Assembly (NCBI RefSeq): GCF_022654015.1
Contig: NZ_CP073063.1
Location: 2,542,001-2,606,000 of the forward strand
Length of the DNA: 64,000 nucleotides
DNA from: Brevundimonas diminuta
GTDB lineage: Bacteria > Pseudomonadota > Alphaproteobacteria > Caulobacterales > Caulobacteraceae
Reading direction: 5' to 3'
The translations under genes and the position numbers were made by a program. The notes below the pieces were generated by a model. It saw nothing but the letters and a program-made list of their open reading frames with translations. It made no database searches and was not told the origin of the DNA. Positions 6,178 to 14,357 of this stretch are shown in pieces (the stretch's first letter is position 1; each line of letters opens with the position of its first letter).

Positions 6178-6329
6178 CGCTCGTCCTCCTCGTCATAGGT
6201 TTCGACGGCGCAGCGGCCGTCCCAGCCGGACTGGGCGCGCCATTCCCCGTCGCTGAGGCTGTCGGGCGCTTCCCACGCTTCGGCTTCCAGCACTTCGACC
6301 GGCTCAACCGGATGTCCGCGCCGGCTCAT
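6174..6329 (-). CDS. 51-aa acidic protein of the lysis cassette, unknown function
   Basis: A short open frame overlapped by ATGA at both ends: its start overlaps the stop of the fibre gene and its stop overlaps the holin-like start. It encodes MSRRGHPVEPVEVLEAEAWE and ends with an acidic tail (TYDEEDER). Trp and Glu/Asp are frequent and there is no membrane segment. Perfect embedding in the overlap chain supports its being translated. No family was recognised; a small chaperone or regulator for its neighbours is only a guess. Confidence 0.6.
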   Translation of the reverse strand: MSRRGHPVEPVEVLEAEAWEAPDSLSDGEWRAQSGWDGRCAVETYDEEDER

Positions 6330-7762
6330 CCGACGACCGTGATCAGAACCGCGCCCGAAGCGCCCGAACCGCCCTGGCCGCCGAAGGTCAGACCCGCGCC
6401 GCCTCCCCCGCCCCCGGCCCCGAAGTGAGCACCAGCGCCGCCGGGACCGCCCGCGCCGCTCGCTGATGCATCACCGCCCCCGCCGCCGCCTCCGACGATC
6501 GACAACAGCGGCTTGGGCGAGGCCTGTCCCGCAGCGCCCGCAATGCCGCCGGCCGCGCGAAGGCCCGACCAGCCTCCCACACCGCCCGCGCCTCCGGCAT
6601 AGGCGACATCCGCCGCGCTCAGACCGCCCCCTGCCCCGCCGCCGCCCGGCCCGTCCGAGCAAAGGGTTTCCGCGCCCATCGTCGCCGTCGCGGTCGTCGA
6701 AGAGCTTCCGCCGGGGTTGGCGAGCCGTTGACCGATACCGCCTGCTCCACCCACGCCAGAGCCGCCTGCGGCGCCGCCCGTCGCGCGTAACAGGACCATG
6801 TCGCCTGTCGCGACCTCGCTATCGCCGCCCGAAACGCCACTGATCCCGCCGGCGCTGACCGTGATCGTCAGGACGCCCTCCAGATCGTCCGCCGACCATC
6901 GCGCGAGGCTCAGCCCGCCGGCGCCGCCTCCGCCACCGCCGAGGCGTGGGGCACCAGCCGGACCCGCCAATCCTGCGGCCCCGCCGCCGCCGCCGCCCAC
7001 GCAGGTCGCCTCGACCCAGCGCGCCCAGGCCGGCAAGGCATAGTCGTCATCGCTGGTGAACAGCGTCGTCTCGCGCCGGACCGCGCCTTGATCGAAGCCG
7101 ATACGCCCCGTCGCGCGATCCACGCGCCACACCGACCGCCATGTCCCAGCGTCATCGCAGGCCTTGAGGCCCAGATCGTCGTCGCCGATCAGGCCCAACT
7201 CTGCGCGAGCGGCGTATCCGCTCTGAAACAGCAGCGACAGGACATCGCCCGCCGTCGCCTTGTTCAGCGTCAGGCGAAGATCGCCGTCGCCGCCTTCCCC
7301 CTCGCCGCGCGCCGTGAACAGGGCGGCGTTGATCTTGGCCGTCAGGCGATTGGCTTCGTCGGCGGATGTCCCGAGACCCAGCCGCGTCAGGCCCTGCACC
7401 TCGCCCAGTCGCTGCCCCAGTGCAATCCAGCCCGCACGGGCCCGCACCACCACGACGCCTTCGTCCAGAACACAGTCGATCATGCCGTCCGGCGTTGTCA
7501 CAGTGGTCCAGCCGCCGCCCTCGAACCGCATCAGGGTTCCGGCCGGCCGCCCGGCCCAGACCGCGCCTTCGGCCTCTCCCGGCAGGATATAAAGATCGCC
7601 GTCAGATGCATCGGCCGGCTGGATCGCCGTCGTGCGACTGACCACCGCTGTCTGCAACAGGGCGTCCAGCCGGGTCAGGGCCGTATTCAGGGTTACATGC
7701 TTCTGCATCTGCCCCGCCGCCAGATAGGGCAGGTTCAGACGCGCGCTGAAATCGTCGCTCAT
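6326..7762 (-). CDS. DUF2793 protein with glycine-rich C-terminal adhesin-like domain
   Basis: A 478-residue protein. Residues 1-130 look like the DUF2793 domain found in alphaproteobacterial phage and gene-transfer-agent tail/fibre proteins (LNLPYLAAGQMQKHVTLN, GDLYILPGEAEGAVWAGR). Residues 234-478 begin WARWVEATCVGGGGG and are then dominated by Gly runs separated by Ala/Pro/Ser. That pattern is typical of glycine-rich phage tail-tip adhesins. It probably binds the cell surface as part of a particle. It heads the six-gene overlapping cassette, with GGAG about 7 nt before the ATG. No other tail genes lie nearby. The domain call is fairly sure; the particle role is inferred. Confidence 0.75.
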   Translation of the reverse strand: MSDDFSARLNLPYLAAGQMQKHVTLNTALTRLDALLQTAVVSRTTAIQPADASDGDLYILPGEAEGAVWAGRPAGTLMRFEGGGWTTVTTPDGMIDCVLDEGVVVVRARAGWIALGQRLGEVQGLTRLGLGTSADEANRLTAKINAALFTARGEGEGGDGDLRLTLNKATAGDVLSLLFQSGYAARAELGLIGDDDLGLKACDDAGTWRSVWRVDRATGRIGFDQGAVRRETTLFTSDDDYALPAWARWVEATCVGGGGGGAAGLAGPAGAPRLGGGGGGAGGLSLARWSADDLEGVLTITVSAGGISGVSGGDSEVATGDMVLLRATGGAAGGSGVGGAGGIGQRLANPGGSSSTTATATMGAETLCSDGPGGGGAGGGLSAADVAYAGGAGGVGGWSGLRAAGGIAGAAGQASPKPLLSIVGGGGGGGDASASGAGGPGGAGAHFGAGGGGGGAGLTFGGQGGSGASGAVLITVVG

Positions 7763-7867
7763 TCGTCTCTCCGTTGTCGTGGAGATCAGTCTGGGCGCAG
7801 CCCTTCCTCAGGCCGGGAGATGGTCGGTCATCTGGATCAGGGCGTTGATTTCATGCGGGTTTATTGC

Positions 7868-7898
7868 GGGGAAAACGATGGCTAGGCCGCCTTAGCCA
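7868..7898 (-). terminator. probable terminator after the DUF4112 gene
   Basis: On the minus strand, TGGCTA...TAGCCA forms a hairpin with an inner GG/CC extension, followed by TCGTTTTCC. It lies just after the DUF4112 stop and would separate that gene from the fibre/lysis cassette, whose promoter must then lie between 7763 and about 7868. Confidence 0.45.
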
Positions 7899-7905
7899 GC
7901 GCATC

Positions 7906-8367
7906 TCAATCGTGCAGATAGATGATCCGCTTCAGCGTCTTGTCGTTCTGCAAGCGGGCTTCATGCATCTCATGGTCGCCGGTGGCGCGCGCATTGGCCT
8001 CGGTGTCCTCGACCCAGTGGGTGCTTTCGATGTGCTTTTGCAGCGCCCGCGCCGCCATCAGTTGTCCGGGAAAGAAGGTGTCGACGATGTCGCCTGCGAT
8101 CGGCACCGTCCCGGTGGCGGTGTCGATGGCCATATAGGCCCCCATGCGCGCCAGGGTCGCCGGCGTTGCCTTGGCCCGCACGGCCTGAAGCATCAGCCAG
8201 CCGCCGGTCCCGACCGTATAGGCCGTGCCGACGACCGGCACCCAGGTCAGCATGGCGTCCAGCCCCATGCCGAACGGGCCGATGCCAATGACGCGGTCCG
8301 ACAGCTTCTTGACGCCCTCGACATTGGACCAGATGTTCTCGATATCCCGGATCGACCGTCTGGCCAT
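7906..8367 (-). CDS. DUF4112 domain protein
   Basis: A 153-residue protein matching the DUF4112 pattern: a short N-terminal region, then hydrophobic Gly-rich segments (IGIGPFGMGLDAMLTWVPVVG, about 30-50; GTVPIAGDIVDTFF, about 108-121). It is probably an integral inner-membrane protein of unknown function. The ATG at 8367 is preceded by GGAGGG; a TTG four codons upstream is less likely. It is divergent from the exonuclease/phosphatase-family gene at 8436 and stands alone on its strand. No mechanism is known for the family. Confidence 0.75.
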   Translation of the reverse strand: MARRSIRDIENIWSNVEGVKKLSDRVIGIGPFGMGLDAMLTWVPVVGTAYTVGTGGWLMLQAVRAKATPATLARMGAYMAIDTATGTVPIAGDIVDTFFPGQLMAARALQKHIESTHWVEDTEANARATGDHEMHEARLQNDKTLKRIIYLHD

Positions 8368-8435
8368 GTCGCCCTCCAAAGCGTCGCCTTAACGCTGGGC
8401 GAGGCGTCCTGTTCAATCCGAGAGATACGTCTTCG

Positions 8436-9392
8436 ATGACCCTGATAAAGCTGGCGGCGAATGTGACGGCCAGCGCCCTGCTGCTGGGCTTGGCGGCGTT
8501 CGGCGTGGCGGCGCTCAGCGGCATCGGCCATCGTTGGGTGGATATACTGGCGCAGTTCACATCGCCGGCGTTGCTGGCGGCCGTCGGCGTGACCGTGGTG
8601 TGTCTGCTCGTTCGCCTATGGCCGGCCTCGATCGTCGGCGGACTGGCGTGTGTGGTGCTGGCCCTCTCGGTCTGGCCGCAATGGACGCCGGCGAAGGGCG
8701 CGCCCGTTCCAGATCAGCCGATCGTGCGGGTCTATTCGGCCAACCTGTATGTGTTCAACACCGATATCGCTGCCATGCGCCGGTCCATCTCGGCGGCCGA
8801 CGCCGACATCCTGGTGCTGGTCGAGTTGGGGCAGGCGCCGGCGTCGCGGCTGGACCAGTTGTTGCCGGACTATCCTTACCGCGTTCTGATCGGCCAGGCG
8901 CGCGCCGGCGACCACGCGCGCTCGATCATCGCCTCGCGCTATCCGATCCTGCAACGCCTGCCCGAGCGGCCCGACGGCCTCAGCGCCGTGGGCGCGACGG
9001 TTCAGACGCCCATCGGCCTGATCAACGTCTTCGGCGTCCACCTGACCCGACCCTGGCCCTATCAGTATCAGTGGGGTCAGATCACCCAGGTCATGGCCTT
9101 GGCCGAGCGGATGAAGGCCGCGCCAGCCCATCCCGTCATCGCCGCCGGAGACTTCAACAGCGTCTTCAGCGCCCGGATCGGCAAACAGATCCAGTCCGAC
9201 CTGGGCCTGATCCCCGCGCCCGGCTGGCCCGGCACCTGGCCCAGCCAGCTTCCCGCCTTCGCCGGCATCACCATCGACCAGGTCTATCGTTCGCCGGATC
9301 TGGCCCTGGTCACGCGCCGCCTGGGCGAACCGACGGGATCCGACCACCGCCCCGTCGTCACCGAATTCACCCGCGCTCAGCCGCCGCGATAA
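8436..9392 (+). CDS. endonuclease/exonuclease/phosphatase family membrane protein
   Basis: A 318-residue protein with three N-terminal membrane helices (about residues 7-30, 37-60 and 64-82), then an EEP-fold catalytic domain. Visible motifs are VRVYSANLYVFN, LVELGQ, VFGVHLTRPW, AAGDFNSVF and the C-terminal GSDHRPVV. The fold is shared by DNase I-like nucleases, inositol phosphatases and sphingomyelinases, so the substrate cannot be told. The catalytic domain probably faces the periplasm. The last 26 bp overlap the 3' end of the convergent cca gene. Confidence 0.85.
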   Translation: MTLIKLAANVTASALLLGLAAFGVAALSGIGHRWVDILAQFTSPALLAAVGVTVVCLLVRLWPASIVGGLACVVLALSVWPQWTPAKGAPVPDQPIVRVYSANLYVFNTDIAAMRRSISAADADILVLVELGQAPASRLDQLLPDYPYRVLIGQARAGDHARSIIASRYPILQRLPERPDGLSAVGATVQTPIGLINVFGVHLTRPWPYQYQWGQITQVMALAERMKAAPAHPVIAAGDFNSVFSARIGKQIQSDLGLIPAPGWPGTWPSQLPAFAGITIDQVYRSPDLALVTRRLGEPTGSDHRPVVTEFTRAQPPR

Positions 9393-10581
9393 GGGTCTTC
9401 AGCCGCCTCTCATGCCCCTCGGCAGGGAAATCGTCAGCGACCCAACCGTCCTCGAACGCCTTCAACACCCGCCCTGTCTCCGGCCCTGGCTTCAGGCCCA
9501 GACGCGCCAGATCGCGCCCCCCGACCGGCATCTTGGGCGGCGTCCAGTCGGCGGCCAGCGCCCGCAGCCGCGCGCCATCGCCACCTCTAGCCGCCTCGGC
9601 GCGCACCAGCCGATCTTCGAACGCCCTGCGTCCCGACCTGTAGATCGCCGCCCGTGCTTCGACGTCGCTCATCGTCGGCAAAACGGCAGGCCCGTCCGCC
9701 ACCGCCGCCGCCAGCCGATCCCGCACCGCGTTCGACAATCTCAGACCACCCGCAATCTCCGTCACAGCCGCCGCATTGGCCGGAAGCAAGGCCGACAGCC
9801 GCATCACCGTATCGTCGGTCAGCTCACACATCGCCTCAAACAGCGTCAGTGGCTGGGCCTGCGGCAGCACCTGGGCCAGCACGCCGGTCTCGGCCATCGC
9901 CCGCACCGCCGCACGCGGGTCAGGCGCCGCCAGCAGTTTCAACACCTCCTTGGACACCCGCTCGGCCGACAGCTGCGCCATGCCGCCCTTCAGCGCCGCG
10001 CACGCCGCCAGCCCGACCGCGTCCGGCTCTCCCCGCCCGTACCAGGCGTAGAAGCGGAAGAAGCGCAAAATGCGTAAGTAGTCCTCGCGGATGCGCGTCT
10101 CCGCCACGCCGACGAAAACGATGCGTCCTGCCGCTGCATCCTCCAGCCCGCCGCCGGTCGGGTCGAACACCGTCCCGGCCGCATCGGCGTAAAGGGCGTT
10201 CAGGCGGAAATCCCGCCGCGCCGCATCCTCGGCCCAGTCCTCTGTGAAGGCGACCACCGCGCGGCGTCCGTCCGTCTCCACATCGCGACGCAGGGTCGTG
10301 ATCTCATAGGGACGCCGCTCCGACACGCCCGTCACCGTGCCATGCTCGACGCCCGTCGGCACAGCCTTCAACCCTGCCGCCTTCAGCGCCGCAATGGTCT
10401 GGTCGGGCCGCAATCGCGTGGCGATGTCGATATCGTCGACCGGCTGGCCCAGCACACTGTTCCTCACGCAGCCGCCCACGAACCGCGCGCAGCCCGCACC
10501 GCCCGCCGCTTCGAGCGCCTGCATCACCGCCCGCGTCGCGTGGCTTTCCAGCCAGGGCTGTCCCTTCACAGAGACGCTCAT
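9367..10581 (-). CDS. cca: CCA tRNA nucleotidyltransferase
   Basis: A 404-residue class II tRNA nucleotidyltransferase. The head domain has FVGGCVRNSVLG and the metal-binding DDIDIAT, followed by the RRD-type motif (ARRDFRLNALYAD) and FDPTGGGLEDAAAG. Residue R-ILRFFRFYAWYG lies in the neck. It adds or repairs the 3'-CCA end of tRNAs in the cytoplasm. No HD phosphohydrolase domain is evident. The ATG overlaps the stop of the NUDIX gene (ATGA), giving a DUF1285-NUDIX-cca operon that is common in alphaproteobacteria. Confidence 0.95.
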   Translation of the reverse strand: MSVSVKGQPWLESHATRAVMQALEAAGGAGCARFVGGCVRNSVLGQPVDDIDIATRLRPDQTIAALKAAGLKAVPTGVEHGTVTGVSERRPYEITTLRRDVETDGRRAVVAFTEDWAEDAARRDFRLNALYADAAGTVFDPTGGGLEDAAAGRIVFVGVAETRIREDYLRILRFFRFYAWYGRGEPDAVGLAACAALKGGMAQLSAERVSKEVLKLLAAPDPRAAVRAMAETGVLAQVLPQAQPLTLFEAMCELTDDTVMRLSALLPANAAAVTEIAGGLRLSNAVRDRLAAAVADGPAVLPTMSDVEARAAIYRSGRRAFEDRLVRAEAARGGDGARLRALAADWTPPKMPVGGRDLARLGLKPGPETGRVLKAFEDGWVADDFPAEGHERRLKTLIAAAERG

Positions 10582-11240
10582 GCCGCGTCCTCGTCGGCCG
10601 CCGCTTCCGGCGCAGCCTCGTCGCAATACAGCCGGACGTGCAAAGCCTTCAGGATCCCCGCCGTCACGCCCCAGATGTAGCGCTCGCCCCAAGGCATGGC
10701 CCAGAACCAGCGCCGCAAGCCTTCATCCAGATCGTAAAAGTCGCGACGATGGTTGGCGGCATCCATCAGAAAGTCCCACGGCGTCTCGAACACCTCGGCG
10801 ACCTCGTCCGGCGACGGCGTGGTGATCGGCGCCTCGCTCAGCCAGCCGATCACCGGCGTCACCAGAAAGCCGGTCCCCGTCTCATAGGCGTCCGACAGGC
10901 CCAGCACCTCGACCGCCGCTGGGTCCAGCGCCACCTCCTCGTCCGCCTCACGCAGCGCCGCCTGAACTGCGGTCTCACCCGGATCTAGACGTCCGCCCGG
11001 AAAGGCGATTTGCCCCGTGTGCCGCGCCAGGGTGTCCGCGCGCCGCGTCAGCAGCACGGTCGCCCCTTCGGGCCGCGCCACGATGGGGATGAGCACCGCC
11101 GCCGGCCGAAGCTCTCTGGCCGTCCGTGCCGCTTGCGGGTTCAGGTCGAAGTCCGACCGCGCCGCGACCAGTTCCGGCCGCCACGTCTCGACCGGCGCCA
11201 GCCGATCGACCAGCCGGGCCTTCAGGGTCTCCAGGCTCAC
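10578..11240 (-). CDS. CoA pyrophosphatase-type NUDIX hydrolase
   Basis: A 220-residue NUDIX enzyme. The NUDIX box spans about residues 82-103 (GGRLDPGETA, then READEEV). The preceding LLTRRADTLARHTGQIAFPG is the hallmark of the CoA-pyrophosphatase (NudL/YeaB) subgroup, which cleaves CoA and its derivatives to phosphopantetheine and 3',5'-ADP. It is coupled by ATGA overlaps to the DUF1285 gene upstream and cca downstream. Substrate preference is inferred from the family motif only. Confidence 0.88.
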   Translation of the reverse strand: MSLETLKARLVDRLAPVETWRPELVAARSDFDLNPQAARTARELRPAAVLIPIVARPEGATVLLTRRADTLARHTGQIAFPGGRLDPGETAVQAALREADEEVALDPAAVEVLGLSDAYETGTGFLVTPVIGWLSEAPITTPSPDEVAEVFETPWDFLMDAANHRRDFYDLDEGLRRWFWAMPWGERYIWGVTAGILKALHVRLYCDEAAPEAAADEDAA

Positions 11241-11782
11241 GTCACCGCGCCCAGCGAGAAGATCTGGCCGCCCGACCGAACGACCAGGCGTCCATCGACC
11301 TCTTGGGCCATTTCGGCGATTTCATAGAAGACCGACCGCGCAATGCGCGCCCACAGATCGCGGCGCACATGAATGCGCGGCGCCGGCTCGCCCGTCGTCG
11401 GATCGGTTTCGACGACGATGGGATCGGCTTCGCTGGCCCTCACCTCATCACCGACATCGGTGGTGAAAATCAGGGCGTCGCCTTCCCGCCGCATCGCGAC
11501 AGCCCGGAACGGCAAATCCTCGACGGTGATCTTCAGCTTTTCGACCGGCGTGACCAGGTGATAGCCGTCCGGGTCCTTCCTCAGCACCGTCGAGAACAGC
11601 CGCACCAATTCCCTGCGGCCAATGGGCGAGCCTTCGTGCATCCAGACGCCGTCGGCCCGAATAACGATATCGATGTCGCCGCAATGTTCGGGATGCCACA
11701 GGTGGACCGGCGGCAACCCCTTGCCGGGCGCTTGTTTGGCCGCCTCGGCGACGGCGTTCAGTCCTGGCTTGGGATTATCCAT
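11237..11782 (-). CDS. DUF1285 domain protein
   Basis: A 181-residue protein matching DUF1285 along its length: PVHLWHPEHCGDIDIVIRAD, GVWMHEGSPIGRRELVRLFS, VLRKDPDGYHLVTPVEKL. The family is compact, soluble and of unknown function; crystal structures exist for relatives, but no enzyme activity is established as far as I know. It is the first gene of the DUF1285-NUDIX-cca operon; its stop overlaps the NUDIX start by 4 bp. The association with CoA or tRNA metabolism is by neighbourhood only. Confidence 0.88.
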   Translation of the reverse strand: MDNPKPGLNAVAEAAKQAPGKGLPPVHLWHPEHCGDIDIVIRADGVWMHEGSPIGRRELVRLFSTVLRKDPDGYHLVTPVEKLKITVEDLPFRAVAMRREGDALIFTTDVGDEVRASEADPIVVETDPTTGEPAPRIHVRRDLWARIARSVFYEIAEMAQEVDGRLVVRSGGQIFSLGAVT

Positions 11783-11820
11783 CCCCCTGACTTAGGCCCC
11801 GCGAACCGTGCGGGAAAGGG

Positions 11821-12315
11821 TCAGCCGATGCGAACCGAACCCGAAACCTGATCCACGCCGGTCGCCAGCCACAGGACACGGCGACGATCCACAGGTCCGG
11901 GCAGGATCGCCTCGGGCGCAGGGGCGAATCCGAACCGCTCGAAATAGGCCGCATCCCCGACCAGCAGCACGCCGCCGACGTCCAGCGTCCGTGCCTGCTC
12001 CACGCACGCCTGAACCAGTTCGGCGCCCAGACCGTCGCTCCGGCGGCCGGCGTCCACCGCGATCGGCCCCAAAAACAGGGCCGAGGTGTCTCCAACCACG
12101 ACCGGCCACAGTCGCACCGAGCCCACCACTTCCCCGTCGTGCTTGACGACAAATCCCGCACTTGGCTGCGAGCCTTCACGCAGGCGCTCGGCCGTCTTGG
12201 CGAACCGGCCCGGCCCGAAGGCGGTCAGGACCAGCGCATCCACGCCTTCGGCGTCGGCCGGGGTCTCGGCTTCGATACGGCTTACGGACGGAGGTATGGA
12301 AAGGGCGTGCGACAT
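11821..12315 (-). CDS. GNAT family N-acetyltransferase
   Basis: A 164-residue GNAT-fold enzyme of the YhbS-like group. The acetyl-CoA-binding motif A region reads LFLGPIAVDAGRRSDGLGAE (about residues 80-100), followed by LLVGDAAYFERFGFAP. The acceptor substrate cannot be predicted. The ATG at 12315 has AGGTG about 9 nt upstream; a GTG four codons further up (12327) is the alternative. The gene is monocistronic, between the DUF1285 operon and the enoyl-CoA hydratase. Confidence 0.85.
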   Translation of the reverse strand: MSHALSIPPSVSRIEAETPADAEGVDALVLTAFGPGRFAKTAERLREGSQPSAGFVVKHDGEVVGSVRLWPVVVGDTSALFLGPIAVDAGRRSDGLGAELVQACVEQARTLDVGGVLLVGDAAYFERFGFAPAPEAILPGPVDRRRVLWLATGVDQVSGSVRIG

Positions 12316-12375
12316 CGGCGCGCGCACCTAGAAGCAAAGCTGCGCCAAATCAAGGCAAGGCCTTGTGACGACCGC

Positions 12376-13149
12376 TCAACCCGCCTTCGAAAAGTCCGGC
12401 GCCCGCTTCTGCGTAAACGCCATGAAGGCCTCCATCGCTTCGGGGCTCTTCATCTGCGAACCGAAGGCTTCGCCCTCGCGCTGCATCAGTCCCCACAGAC
12501 CTTCCGCGTCACGCATCAACCGCTTGGTCTTGCGGATCGAGTTGGGCGCGCGGGCCGCCACTTTGGCCGCCAGTTCCGCCGCCGTCGCCTCGACCTGATC
12601 GGCCGGGACCGCGCGATTGGCGATACCCCACGCCAGGGCTGTCCGGCCATCCAGCGGCTCGCCCAGCGCAAACAGTTCAAAGGCCCGCTGATGACCGATC
12701 ACGGCCGGCAACAGCAGGCTGGACGCCGCCTCCGGCGCGAGGGCCAGATTGACGAAGGGCACGGACAGCAGCGCATCCTCGGCGACCACCACCAGATCGC
12801 AGTGCAGCAGCATGGTCAGGCCGATCCCGACCGCCCGCCCCTTCACGGCGGCCACAGCGGGCCTGTCCAGATCCGCCAGCGCCTTCAGGAAACGGAACAC
12901 CGGCATGTCGCCCGGCCCCGCCCCTTGCGAGCCCAGCGCGATGAAGTCCTGAATGTCATTGCCGGCCGAGAAGCTGTCGCCGTCGGCGCGCAGCAGCAGC
13001 ACTCGCACCGCATCGTCGTTGCGCGCCCGCTCCGTCGCCTCGGCCAGGGCCGAATACATGGCCTGGGTGATGGCGTTCTTCTTGTCGGCCCGATCCAGGG
13101 TGACGGTCAGGACGCCGTCGGCCAGTTCGCTGCGGATATGTTCGCTCAC
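12376..13149 (-). CDS. enoyl-CoA hydratase/isomerase family protein
   Basis: A 257-residue crotonase-fold protein. The oxyanion-hole segments are FSAGNDIQDF (about 57-66) and AVKGRAVGIGLTMLLHCDLV (about 96-115). The C-terminal KRLMRDAEGLWGLMQREGEA is also typical. It acts on an acyl-CoA, probably as hydratase or isomerase in fatty-acid or amino-acid breakdown. The GTG start at 13149 has GAGG about 7 nt upstream and overlaps the MBL-hydrolase stop (GTGA), so the two are co-translated. Of the usual catalytic glutamates, only the PEAAS position is clear. Confidence 0.88.
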   Translation of the reverse strand: MSEHIRSELADGVLTVTLDRADKKNAITQAMYSALAEATERARNDDAVRVLLLRADGDSFSAGNDIQDFIALGSQGAGPGDMPVFRFLKALADLDRPAVAAVKGRAVGIGLTMLLHCDLVVVAEDALLSVPFVNLALAPEAASSLLLPAVIGHQRAFELFALGEPLDGRTALAWGIANRAVPADQVEATAAELAAKVAARAPNSIRKTKRLMRDAEGLWGLMQREGEAFGSQMKSPEAMEAFMAFTQKRAPDFSKAG

Positions 13150-14231
13150 GTCTTTTCCTCGTCCTGTGCGACGGCGCTCCACCAGTCGACGCCGCTCTCG
13201 TCCCGCGTCCGCTGGGCGCGGCCGCGTCGTTCCAGATAGTTCAGGTGCGCCTGGGCCTCGCCCGTGGCCATGCCCAGCACCCCATCCCCGACCGCCCGAC
13301 CGAAGACGGCGGGGAAGCCGTCGATCACCCTAGACGGTTGACGCAACGTCCGCTCAAGCCGTTTCAGCGCGACCTCATGCCCCCGCTTCAAAGCGTCGAG
13401 ACGCGCATGAACGCCATAGAAGGGCTCGCCGTGCGCCGGCAGGACGAATGCGCCCTCCGGCAACTGCGCCCTCAGCTTGTCCAGCGAGTCCATCCAGTCG
13501 CCCAGCGGATCGGCTTCAGGCTCCGTCGGCCAGACCGAAACATTGGACGAAATACGCGGCAGGATCTGATCCCCGGCGATGAAGACGTCGTCCGACCGCC
13601 GCCACAGGCAGACGTGCTCGGGACTATGGCCCGACCCGACGACCACGCTCCAGTCGTCGCCGTCGATCTGAATGACATCGCCGTCGGACAGTCGCAGATA
13701 GCTGCGAGGCATCGTCGCCACGCCCTTGCCAAAACCGCCGTAGTCGGCCCGCCAGCGCGCGATCTGATCACCGGTCCACCCCGCCGCACGGTAGTAGCGT
13801 TCGCCGTCCTCCGGCGCATCGCCCGCCTCCTCGGCCATCAGCATCCGCGCCGTCACATACTCCAGTCCCGACATCAGCAATGGCGCGCCCGACCGCTCGC
13901 AAAGCCAGCCCGCCAGTCCGATGTGATCGGGATGCATATGAGTGCAGATCAGCCGCGTCACGGGCTTGCCGCCCAGCGCCGCATCCAACGCAGCCTCCCA
14001 CGCCGCGACGGTCGCCGATGTCTTCAAACCCGTATCGACGACGACCCAGCCGTAGCCGTCCCGGATCGCGTAGACATTCACATGATCCAGCTGAAACGGC
14101 AGGGCGAACCGCAACCACAGCACGCCGCGCGCGACCTCGATCGCCTCGCCCGCGCCGGGCATGGCGTCGAACGGAAAGGTCAGCCCCCGCCCATCCTTCG
14201 CAACCGCCGTTGGCGCCGTTCCATCAGCCAA
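13146..14231 (-). CDS. MBL-fold metallo-hydrolase
   Basis: A 361-residue metallo-beta-lactamase-fold hydrolase with the zinc motif THMHPDHIG (HxHxDH) and a second-site motif GSGHSPEHV. A C-terminal winged-helix-like region has HLNYLERRGRAQR. Such proteins resemble LACTB2 or glyoxalase II relatives; the natural substrate is unknown. The TTG at 14231, with GGAG 6 nt upstream, is the best-supported start; an ORF extension to 14336 lacks a good ribosome site. Coupling to an enoyl-CoA hydratase hints at a thioester or acyl substrate (inference). Confidence 0.85.
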   Translation of the reverse strand: MADGTAPTAVAKDGRGLTFPFDAMPGAGEAIEVARGVLWLRFALPFQLDHVNVYAIRDGYGWVVVDTGLKTSATVAAWEAALDAALGGKPVTRLICTHMHPDHIGLAGWLCERSGAPLLMSGLEYVTARMLMAEEAGDAPEDGERYYRAAGWTGDQIARWRADYGGFGKGVATMPRSYLRLSDGDVIQIDGDDWSVVVGSGHSPEHVCLWRRSDDVFIAGDQILPRISSNVSVWPTEPEADPLGDWMDSLDKLRAQLPEGAFVLPAHGEPFYGVHARLDALKRGHEVALKRLERTLRQPSRVIDGFPAVFGRAVGDGVLGMATGEAQAHLNYLERRGRAQRTRDESGVDWWSAVAQDEEKT

Positions 14232-14357
14232 GTCAGTCTCCAATCGAAACGCGCAGATACTTAGCCCGCGTACCCCGCCGCCGTCCACACCCGCCTTGAC
14301 CCCGCCCAAATACACCGCCACGAAGCGGCAATGCATTCAGAAACCAAAGGTGTTTCC

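Noticed and set aside
6326-7062. Glycine-codon-rich stretch considered as a simple-sequence DNA repeat
   Set aside because: It lies in frame within a single coding sequence and encodes a Gly-rich protein domain; codons vary, so it is protein-level repetition.
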